Shown here piece by piece: positions 1 through 5,629 of a stretch of DNA of 8,063 nucleotides (position 1 is the first letter of the stretch; each line of letters opens with the position of its first letter). The notes below the pieces were generated by a model. That model saw nothing but the letters and a program-made list of their open reading frames with translations, was not told where the DNA came from and made no database searches. The position numbers were made by a program, and so were the translations under genes. This stretch comes from an uncultured Bacteroidota bacterium (GTDB taxonomy: Bacteria > Bacteroidota > Bacteroidia > Bacteroidales > SZUA-534), in contig CALABN010000016.1 of NCBI GenBank assembly GCA_937885735.1, positions 1 through 8,063 of the forward strand. The letters run 5' to 3'.

Positions 1-1930
1 TGCTTACGGTCTGCTTGCCCCAAGGGTCGTATGTGGCGCTGAACTTCAGGTTGCCGCTGGCATCGTATATCTTGCAGATGCTGCCGAGGTGGTCGGTCTC
101 AACGTAGTACGGAGTCATGGCGCCAGAGCCTTGCTTCACGTATAAGGCAACTAGTCCGTCGGGACTGCTTACGTAGTGGTAGGTGCTCACGGTGCCGTTA
201 ACGGTGCGTTGCTCGTAGTTGTCGGCGTAAAGGGTTGTGGTTGTGTTGGAACCATTTACAAGCACAGTCTTGCAGCGTTGGCGTGTAGGACCGTAGGTTA
301 TGGTAAGCGAGTAAGTGCCAAGTGTAACTTTCGATACCTTGTTGAAGGCGTTGTAGGTGACGTTTGCGGTTCCGCTAACCAATCCGGTGGTGTTGGCAAC
401 CTGTGTAACAGCGTGTTTCTTTGAACTGTCGTAGGTGTAGTCACCTAAACCCGTCTTATTGCGAATGTTGCCTGTGAGACGGTACGTTGTGCCTGTAGTA
501 AGTCGGTCGAATTGGTCGTAGGTGAAGTTTTCTGTGCCGTTCATTCCTGTGCGGCTCTTGAGGTTGCCTGTGGCACCGTCAAACGAATAACTGAAATAGT
601 GAAGTGTTGATCCGCTTTTTGAAACAGATGTGCCAGTAAGCAAGCCTGTTGAAGTGTAACTCTTTGACAATACCAATGGAGTCGCACCCAAATAGGCCGA
701 ACGGCTAATTCCGTTGTAAGCAGACAATTCCCACACGCGGGTTGTGCCCATCTTGATGCAAGATAGGTTGCCGTATGAGTCGTATGTGTAGTTTTCAGTC
801 ATGCCGTCAGGAAATGTCTTAGATGCCAATTGTCCATTTGAATTGTAAGTATAAGTAAAATTCAGAGTGGTTCCGTCAATGGTGTATGATTTTTTTGTCA
901 GGCGGTCGTAGCTGTCGTAGGTATATGCTATCGACTGGCTGCCAGTAGCTTCTTTTGTCAGACGCATCTTGCTGTCGTAGGTGTAGCTTGTGGTTATGCC
1001 GCCACAAGTTGAAGAAGCAATCAATCCAGAGGCGTTGTATGTGTTGGTGGTTACATTCCCTTTGGCATCGGTCTGTTTTGTCACACGTCCAAGGGCATCG
1101 TATTCGTACGTGGTCTTGCCTGCATCAACATCGGTCAGCGAGGTCTGCAAGCCTGCCGAATTGTAGGTCATAGTGGCAACATCAAATGTTTGAGAATCCT
1201 GATCACTGTATTTTATGGATGTCGGCTGTCCGTTGGAACCATATTTGTAAGTTACGGATGTGGCGCCGTTTTCGCTTGAATATGTGACATTTCCCCAAGA
1301 ATCATAATTCTGGTAGCCCAAACGTCCTCCGTAAGAGTAGGATTTGTTCCGTTTGCTGTAGGTGTATGTCACGGTTTTCCCTGTGCCGTAAGCGGCTTTT
1401 GTCAGTTGTCCCAAATTGTTGTAGGTATAACTGTCTGACAGGCTTATTGAGCCGACCTTGCTGGTAGATACTGATAATTTGCCGCTTTTCACATCATACG
1501 AAGTGGCACTGGAAATGCTCACGCCTTTTTCGCCTGTAGTCGATGACGATACTTCGCGGTCCAAGTCGTCGTAATAAGTGGTTACAGAGGCCTGCCCGGT
1601 AGTGCTGGTTGTAACATAGTAGCGTTTGTATTGTGCGGTACCCCAACCACGGGTTATGGTTGTTGAAGCCCCGCCGGGATAAGTGGTTTTGGTGAGGTTG
1701 CCTATTGCGTCATAAGTATAAGATGTCGTTAGCATTGAACCACTAACCCCTTCTGATTTTGACGTAAGTCTGCCTAAAGTATTGTAATTGTAGTTCGCAA
1801 TTAGTGAGTTTGCCGAAGATTTCTCGCTTGCCACAAATCGGTGCGTGCCATCATAGGTGTAAGTTGTTGTTGCAGATGTTACTCCGGAACCAGAAATGTT
1901 GTGGGTCAGCATGTTGCCGTAGGAGTCATA
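1..1930 (-). repeat. YD (RHS) repeat tract, about 20 degenerate units
   Basis: Within the giant gene, residues 912 to the edge consist of units of roughly 20-30 residues matching YxYDxxGxLxxx. The repeats are visible in the DNA as recurring complements of tac-acc-tac-gac, for example two adjacent units near 898-925 and 957-984 that share gctgtcgtaggt at 60-bp spacing. Units diverge at nucleotide level, so this is an old protein repeat and not a recent tandem duplication. The canonical core motifs at the left edge suggest that the tract is near its end there. Confidence 0.9.
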
Positions 1931-4663
1931 GGTGTAGGTGTGTGTCAACGGCGTAGTACTTGCATTGTCCACTTTTTTGGTAATGTCGCCAGTGGTTGAA
2001 TTGTATGTCATTGTCGTTTTTTGTGAGAATGCAGAGGCATCATCACTGTGTTTTTGTGTGGCAACAATTGTTTGTGGCTGATAGACCCCGCCAACCTTGA
2101 CAAATGAAGAATACTCAACTTGCGTGTACATGCTAGAACTGCCATATTCAGTCCGTTGCTTGGTCAGATAATATCCGCTTGTATTGTAAGTGTTTGTTGT
2201 TGTTGTTGCTATATCACCGTAAATGTCAGTCTGTTTTATTGTCTGCGGATACGTGAAATGGCATTTCCCGTAATTTACGATAGTGGCAAATGTGGTTTCA
2301 GTCTTGCTTGTCTTGCCGTCTAAAGTGACTGTAGTCGTAATTTTTGAAGGCTCAAAATAGCTGTTGAGCGAATTTACAGTTGAAGTCCGTACTTCGCCAG
2401 TCTTTGTGTTGTTGACAGATACAGTGGTGAAACCAAGCAATCCGCGGCCTTGAAGGTGGGCACGGAGAGCCTTGTATGAATAGTTGGTAGTGTAGCTTTG
2501 TGCAGAAATGTTTTGTGTTGTCTGCTTCACTACGCTTAGTGGTGCCTGAATATCTGCTACCGGTGCATTGCTGCCGCTGCCTTTTGTGTAAACATTGTTG
2601 TCGCACAAAGTGGAATATGTAATTGATGTGGAAATACCATTGTTTGTGGTGGATACATTGGTCAATTTATTGGAATTAGCTTTAAAAGAGCTGTTTTTGT
2701 AGATATGCCAGTTAACGGAAGATGTAGAAGGAGAGGAAACAGTCATGTCGTACCCTAAATTAGCCAATTCTCCTATTCCATCTCCATTGAAGTCTCCTGC
2801 CAGTACTGTTAAATCTTGTGATGATGATGTCCTGCTAACATTTTTGTTTAATGAAAATCCAGTTCCTGTGGATAAAACCCAATAATATTTCCTTCCTGTG
2901 AGATTTGCAATGAAAAGGTCATCCTTGCCGTCAAAATTCATGTCATATACTTGACATTGAACATTGTCATTGGAATTGCTTGAAATACTAAAAGAATATT
3001 GAGTGCTAAAAGTTCCATTGCCATCATTTAACATACATGTCCAAGCAGCACTGCCTGCGCTATATGTCAATAAGTCGAGCAATCCATCACCATTGAAATC
3101 GCCGGTACGGGCAACGTTATATTTAATTGTTGTGTTTTTGTCTGTATATGAACTGTTTGAAAAAGGATTGCTTCCGCATGACAATCCTTGATTCCAAAAC
3201 ACTCTATAGCCATTAGAGTGAATTACAAGCAGGTCTTCCATTCCGTTCCCGTTCACATCGAATAACAATATTTTTTTCGGTGCATAATTCAATGAAAGAT
3301 ATATACTTGCCGTTTGGCAGTTTTGCCCATTCAAATTAAGAATTCTGCACAGATAGCCACTTGAAGCTTTTGATTTGTCCAAGCAGATTATGTCACTTTT
3401 ACCGTTATTGTATATGCCTCCGCATACAATTAATGGCATATCAGATGCTGCAATAGAGACTGTGCGTATGCAATTGCTTGATTTTGAGGAAATGGCATTT
3501 GAGCTTGTTGTGGCAACGGTTTTTATTGCAAGCAATTCATTGATGCCGTCACCATCCATGTCACCAAAATGAAAATTATCTTCTGTCGCATTATTTATAC
3601 TGACAGAAACGTCATTGGCAATTCTGGAAAAAGAAGGTGCGCTATAAACGCTTATTAAGGAATTGCTGTTGGTGCCTTTCTTTATTTGAACAATATCATC
3701 ATAACCATCACCATTTATATCTCCACTTAGAAATATATTGCCATTTTTCCCATAATTATATAGGTTTGTAGTAGTTCCTATAGTATTAGGAGTCGCATTG
3801 GCACTTGGCAAAGTGCTCCATCCCAAAGTAACGGCCGGCAATTTTGTCGTGCCATAACTTTCTTCCACTTTTGTCAGCCTTGAAAAAGCATCGGTGTTTG
3901 AGTATGTAAGTGTGTAGCTGTTGCGGCTTGTAGAGTTGGTGCTTATTGCAACGCTTTTCAGTCGCTTGCCCATTGTGCATTTTACACCATTTACTATATA
4001 TGGCATTGCATCTGTGCGGTTTTCGTAAGTGAAGGCTACGGTATTTACACCATAAGTCACTTTTGAAAGATAAACGCAGTTGTTGTCGGTTGTGTATTCG
4101 TAGGTTATGGTGTTTCCGTGTGCATCAACCATTTTGTTCAGATACCAAGCGTATGGTACGCTTGCATTTGCCTTGGCGTCACTGGATTGCCCGTAATATG
4201 CTGTATTGCCGTTTTGTAGCTTCACAATAAAATACTGGCTGGAGCCAGAGCCGTTTTTTGTGATATAGTCGGCAGGCGAGTTTTCTGGTCTATAGTCATT
4301 TTGACCTGGTTGCAGTATTCTTACACCGTCAATGCTGTATACGTCATTGTCGTTGTATGTTATGCCTTTTGCCGTGCCGTCATGGTATATGTCTTTTGCG
4401 GTGCGGGTTATTACAGATGTTCCGTAAATGGAAACGCCCATGCCTGCAACTCCGTTGCCGCTTTGGCTGTTGTATGCAAGCCCGAGACTTGGCTGCATGC
4501 CGTTTATGCCGGCTGGCAAGTCGAAAGGCAGGGTGTAGGTGGCTGCGCCCATTTCGTTGACGTTGAAAACGCCGCCCATGTCGCCCACAGCCTGGCCATG
4601 GGCAAATATATTGCTTAGCAACACTAATGCAAGTGCGCCTAAAGTATGTTTCAGATTTTTCAT
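1..4663 (-). CDS. Secreted SpvB/FG-GAP/RHS-repeat giant protein (TcB-TcC-like), C-terminus outside window
   Basis: The frame is open from the ATG at 4663 to the window edge (1554 complete codons, no stop). Residues 1-25 form a Sec signal peptide. Residues about 27-110 match the SpvB N-terminus, with YTLPFDLPAGINGMQPSLGL and then YNSQSGNG and TSVITRT. Residues 315-635 carry FG-GAP/VCBS calcium loops of the DxNGDGxxD type. GRGLLGF at 739-745 is the motif seen in the middle domain of TcdB/SpvB proteins. From residue 912 onward there are about 20 YD repeats such as YTYDSYGNL and YEYDALGRVTKQTD, ending in RHS-core motifs DHLGS (1524-1528) and YDPWG (1545-1549). Known family: TcB/TcC and RHS proteins form a hollow beta-sheet cocoon around a cleaved C-terminal toxin. 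Inferred: an exported polymorphic toxin or surface protein. The start is 18 bp after the upstream stop, with no Shine-Dalgarno sequence. The payload and any immunity gene lie left of position 1. The call of family and architecture is firm; function is inferred. Confidence 0.93.
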   Translation of the reverse strand, partial: MKNLKHTLGALALVLLSNIFAHGQAVGDMGGVFNVNEMGAATYTLPFDLPAGINGMQPSLGLAYNSQSGNGVAGMGVSIYGTSVITRTAKDIYHDGTAKGITYNDNDVYSIDGVRILQPGQNDYRPENSPADYITKNGSGSSQYFIVKLQNGNTAYYGQSSDAKANASVPYAWYLNKMVDAHGNTITYEYTTDNNCVYLSKVTYGVNTVAFTYENRTDAMPYIVNGVKCTMGKRLKSVAISTNSTSRNSYTLTYSNTDAFSRLTKVEESYGTTKLPAVTLGWSTLPSANATPNTIGTTTNLYNYGKNGNIFLSGDINGDGYDDIVQIKKGTNSNSLISVYSAPSFSRIANDVSVSINNATEDNFHFGDMDGDGINELLAIKTVATTSSNAISSKSSNCIRTVSIAASDMPLIVCGGIYNNGKSDIICLDKSKASSGYLCRILNLNGQNCQTASIYLSLNYAPKKILLFDVNGNGMEDLLVIHSNGYRVFWNQGLSCGSNPFSNSSYTDKNTTIKYNVARTGDFNGDGLLDLLTYSAGSAAWTCMLNDGNGTFSTQYSFSISSNSNDNVQCQVYDMNFDGKDDLFIANLTGRKYYWVLSTGTGFSLNKNVSRTSSSQDLTVLAGDFNGDGIGELANLGYDMTVSSPSTSSVNWHIYKNSSFKANSNKLTNVSTTNNGISTSITYSTLCDNNVYTKGSGSNAPVADIQAPLSVVKQTTQNISAQSYTTNYSYKALRAHLQGRGLLGFTTVSVNNTKTGEVRTSTVNSLNSYFEPSKITTTVTLDGKTSKTETTFATIVNYGKCHFTYPQTIKQTDIYGDIATTTTNTYNTSGYYLTKQRTEYGSSSMYTQVEYSSFVKVGGVYQPQTIVATQKHSDDASAFSQKTTMTYNSTTGDITKKVDNASTTPLTHTYTYDSYGNMLTHNISGSGVTSATTTYTYDGTHRFVASEKSSANSLIANYNYNTLGRLTSKSEGVSGSMLTTSYTYDAIGNLTKTTYPGGASTTITRGWGTAQYKRYYVTTSTTGQASVTTYYDDLDREVSSSTTGEKGVSISSATSYDVKSGKLSVSTSKVGSISLSDSYTYNNLGQLTKAAYGTGKTVTYTYSKRNKSYSYGGRLGYQNYDSWGNVTYSSENGATSVTYKYGSNGQPTSIKYSDQDSQTFDVATMTYNSAGLQTSLTDVDAGKTTYEYDALGRVTKQTDAKGNVTTNTYNASGLIASSTCGGITTSYTYDSKMRLTKEATGSQSIAYTYDSYDRLTKKSYTIDGTTLNFTYTYNSNGQLASKTFPDGMTENYTYDSYGNLSCIKMGTTRVWELSAYNGISRSAYLGATPLVLSKSYTSTGLLTGTSVSKSGSTLHYFSYSFDGATGNLKSRTGMNGTENFTYDQFDRLTTGTTYRLTGNIRNKTGLGDYTYDSSKKHAVTQVANTTGLVSGTANVTYNAFNKVSKVTLGTYSLTITYGPTRQRCKTVLVNGSNTTTTLYADNYEQRTVNGTVSTYHYVSSPDGLVALYVKQGSGAMTPYYVETDHLGSICKIYDASGNLKFSATYDPWGKQTVS
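2765..3721 (-). repeat. FG-GAP/VCBS beta-propeller repeats (seven calcium-loop positions)
   Basis: Calcium-binding loops begin at residues 315 (DINGDGYDD), 368 (DMDGDGINE), 469 (DVNGNGMED), 522 (DFNGDGLLD), 574 (DMNFDGKDD) and 624 (DFNGDGIGE). A degenerate loop, GIYNNGKSD, sits at 416. Spacing is 48-53 residues throughout, so these are seven successive blades, the third lacking its first Asp. FG-GAP blades of this kind build integrin-like propellers, and in Tc toxins the TcB propeller docks the cocoon to its partner. The DNA here is clearly more AT-rich than the flanking parts of the gene. Confidence 0.85.
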
Positions 4664-4681
4664 GTTTTTAAGTTGTTAGGG

Positions 4682-5142
4682 TTATTCTTTTATGATATGC
4701 CAAGTTGATGATTCGGAACCGAGTGTTATTCGCATTATGTAAGTTCCGTTTGCGGCATCTGACAAGTCGATAGTGTTGGATTCCGTTAAATTGCCAATGG
4801 CGTTAATGGAGCGTCCGTTGCCGTCGTAAATTTCGATTCTGTTAATTCCATTCCTTCAATGTCCACTCGTAGCATACCCTTGGTTGGGTTAGGGTAGATT
4901 TTGATTGAGGCTTCGTTCAAAGCATCTTCAACCGGAGCTTCAAATTCTGTCGTCGCAAATGTTTCCGGCAATGTGTCTGGGCGCTGCGGCTTCATCGCTT
5001 TCTTTGTTGCCAGAACAACGGCCTTTATTCGGTTCCCGGCCGCATCGTAGGAGTAAGTGGCTTGTGCCGCACATTCGGCGGCGTTGCCCACAAGTACTGT
5101 GAGCATCAACGCACTCAGCGTTGTCTTTAATAAATGTCCCAT
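4682..5142 (-). pseudogene. Small T9SS-sorted protein with one YD motif, frameshifted in its sorting domain
   Basis: The frame from ATG 5142 encodes a signal peptide (MGHLLKTTLSALMLTVLVGN, then AAECAAQA), a mature start TYSYDAAGNRIKAVV that is a perfect single YD motif, a linker, and IKIYPNPTKGMLRVDIEGMEL, the first half of a T9SS type A sorting domain. That frame then gives unrelated residues and stops at 4786-4788. The second half continues in another frame: NRIEIYDGNGRSINAIGN, then DLSDAANGTY and a final WHIIKE before a stop at 4682-4684. The switch lies near 4843-4848 and fits loss of one base, for example from a TTAAAC reading TTAAC. Repaired length would be 153 residues. The gene lies 18 bp upstream of the RHS giant, so the two probably form an operon. 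It may be a real pseudogene, a sequencing indel or, less likely, recoding; no canonical slippery heptamer is visible. Confidence 0.8.
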
Positions 5143-5160
5143 AGTTTTTTTGTTTTGGAC

Positions 5161-5246
5161 ATAAAAAAAGCGCGAACTTAACTTTCTCGCACTGCGTAGG
5201 TATTTGGCGTAACCCAGATGTAACGAAACAAGTTAAGCCCACGCTT
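5161..5246 (-). terminator. Candidate conditional intrinsic terminator upstream of the CTD gene
   Basis: On the minus strand, the arm AAGCGTGGGCTTAACTT (5246-5230) pairs over 17 bp, three of them G-U, with AAGTTAAGTTCGCGCTT (5184-5168), followed by a seven-T run. The 45-nt loop is long for a simple terminator, and the first arm is shared with the GUAA hairpin, so formation is probably conditional. If constitutive, it would end a free-standing small RNA just before the operon. Confidence 0.5.
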
Positions 5247-5257
5247 ACGCGTGAGCT
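5236..5257 (-). promoter_or_regulatory. GNRA-capped hairpin, candidate antiterminator
   Basis: Minus-strand AGCTCACGC, loop GTAA, GCGTGGGCT: nine pairs, one of them U-G, closed by a GNRA tetraloop. Its 3' arm is contained in the first arm of the terminator stem, so forming this hairpin would block the terminator. Confidence 0.55.
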
Positions 5258-5406
5258 ATCATCACTTATTCCTTCCCACATCTTAAAATCGCCAAATTTT
5301 ACGCAGTAGAAGAAATTAGCAAATAGCTTTAATATGTTAAACTATGCGCTGTTGCGCTGTTTTTGTGTCTGGTTCTTAAATAAGTTTTTATTGTTAGTAA
5401 TACGAG

Positions 5407-5414
5407 CAAATATA
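5407..5414 (-). promoter_or_regulatory. Candidate Bacteroidetes -7 box for the RHS operon
   Basis: Minus-strand TATATTTG matches TAnnTTTG exactly. A start about 7-10 nt downstream would give a leader of roughly 260 nt containing the complete structured element. No clear -33 TTG element is seen at the usual spacing, only a T-rich run, so the call is tentative. Confidence 0.4.
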
Positions 5415-5444
5415 AAATGTTTCTTCTTTAAAAAAAGAAAAATG

Positions 5445-5460
5445 TGTGTCACAGGACACA
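5445..5460. repeat. Short inverted repeat TGTGTC/GACACA
   Basis: A 6-bp perfect stem (5445-5450 with 5455-5460) around a 4-nt loop ACAG, the first of three hairpins in 71 bp. It lies about 30 bp upstream of the candidate leftward -7 box, so it could be an operator or part of a small transcript; the sequence alone does not decide. Confidence 0.45.
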
Positions 5461-5464
5461 ATAG

Positions 5465-5486
5465 TACACTAATTTGTGTTAGTGTA
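5465..5486. repeat. Palindrome TACACTAA-N6-TTAGTGTA
   Basis: An 8-bp perfect inverted repeat (5465-5472 with 5479-5486) around a 6-nt spacer. The form fits a dimeric regulator site between two divergent promoters, or an RNA hairpin ahead of the terminator at 5492. No regulator family is recognised from the sequence. Confidence 0.5.
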
Positions 5487-5491
5487 TACAG

Positions 5492-5522
5492 GGCAACGGA
5501 CTTCAGTCCGTTGCCTTTTTTT
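5492..5522 (+). terminator. Intrinsic terminator, plus strand, with no upstream plus-strand gene
   Basis: GGCAACGGAC, loop TTCA, GTCCGTTGCC form a perfect 10-bp GC-rich stem (5492-5501 with 5506-5515), followed by seven T's at 5516-5522. On the minus strand the stem is not followed by T's, so it acts rightward. No plus-strand coding gene lies upstream in this window. It may end a small RNA or insulate the peptidase gene from antisense transcription. Confidence 0.75.
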
Positions 5523-5612
5523 ATTGTATGGTGGTTTGTTTTTGACAAGGCCTTTTTTGTCATCTATTCAAGGTATTTGCTCAAAAAAAACTTTTCATCA
5601 TTCCCATTTTCT

Positions 5613-5620
5613 TAAATTTG
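5613..5620 (+). promoter_or_regulatory. Candidate -7 box for the C25 peptidase gene
   Basis: TAAATTTG matches TAnnTTTG exactly and ends 9 bp before the ATG at 5630. Transcription starting about 7 nt downstream would leave almost no 5' untranslated region for that ATG, or about 15 nt for the in-frame ATG at 5642. A -33 element is not obvious. Confidence 0.45.
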
Positions 5621-5629
5621 TAGGTTTTA

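Larger units (their letters stand above)
5161..5307 (-). ncRNA. Structured 5' leader RNA, candidate attenuator or riboswitch of the RHS operon
   Basis: Read on the minus strand, three colinear blocks pair across the element: ACTGCGTA 5191-5198 with 5300-5307, ATTTGGCG 5202-5209 with 5290-5297, and AGATGT 5216-5221 with 5278-5283 (22 perfect pairs). They enclose a 9-bp hairpin at 5236-5257 with a GUAA loop. A further 17-bp pairing, 5230-5246 with 5168-5184, uses the 3' arm of that hairpin and is followed by seven T's, ending about 18 nt before the ATG at 5142. Hairpin and 17-bp stem exclude each other, the usual layout of a transcriptional attenuator. All four non-Watson-Crick pairs in those two stems are G-U in the minus-strand RNA but A-C in the plus-strand RNA, which supports this orientation. 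I do not recognise a known riboswitch class. Confidence 0.6.
5143..5629. other. Divergent intergenic region, no credible protein gene
   Basis: This 487-bp AT-rich stretch separates the leftward RHS operon from the rightward C25 peptidase gene. It contains the structured leader (5161-5307), a candidate leftward promoter near 5407-5414, three short inverted repeats between 5445 and 5515, a plus-strand terminator and a rightward -7 box at 5613-5620. An 8-bp sequence, TGCGCTGT, is duplicated in tandem at 5345-5360. Between about 5310 and 5400 nothing else stands out. Confidence 0.75.

Noticed and set aside
1..1930. CRISPR array or recent tandem duplication in the left part
   Set aside because: The periodicity is that of degenerate YD protein repeats within one open frame, with no identical repeats separated by unique spacers.
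4301..4618. Plus-strand frame opposite the RHS N-terminus
   Set aside because: It is antisense to the recognisable SpvB domain, has no signals of its own, and is explained as a shadow of a GC-skewed coding strand.
4835..4855. Programmed -1 frameshift in the CTD gene
   Set aside because: No X-XXY-YYZ heptamer or obvious downstream stimulatory hairpin is visible; a one-base indel is simpler, though recoding is not fully excluded.
4940..5281. Minus-strand frame of 113 codons overlapping the CTD gene
   Set aside because: It runs through the structured leader and then out of frame through the well-supported signal-peptide/CTD gene; composition is not protein-like.
5191..5307. Reading the inverted repeats as ends of a small mobile element (MITE)
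   Set aside because: The arms are internally bulged, no flanking target duplication is seen, and a second nested pairing with a T-run and wobble-only mismatches fits an RNA better. Genome-wide copies would reopen this.
5161..5307. tRNA, tmRNA or a known riboswitch in the leader
   Set aside because: No acceptor/TPsiC consensus or recognisable aptamer core can be seen; the long three-block stem does not fit a cloverleaf.
5334..5615. Plus-strand open frame of 93 codons in the intergenic region
   Set aside because: It is rich in Phe/Leu/Lys simply because the DNA is T/A-rich, it reads straight through the terminator hairpin, and it resembles no known family.
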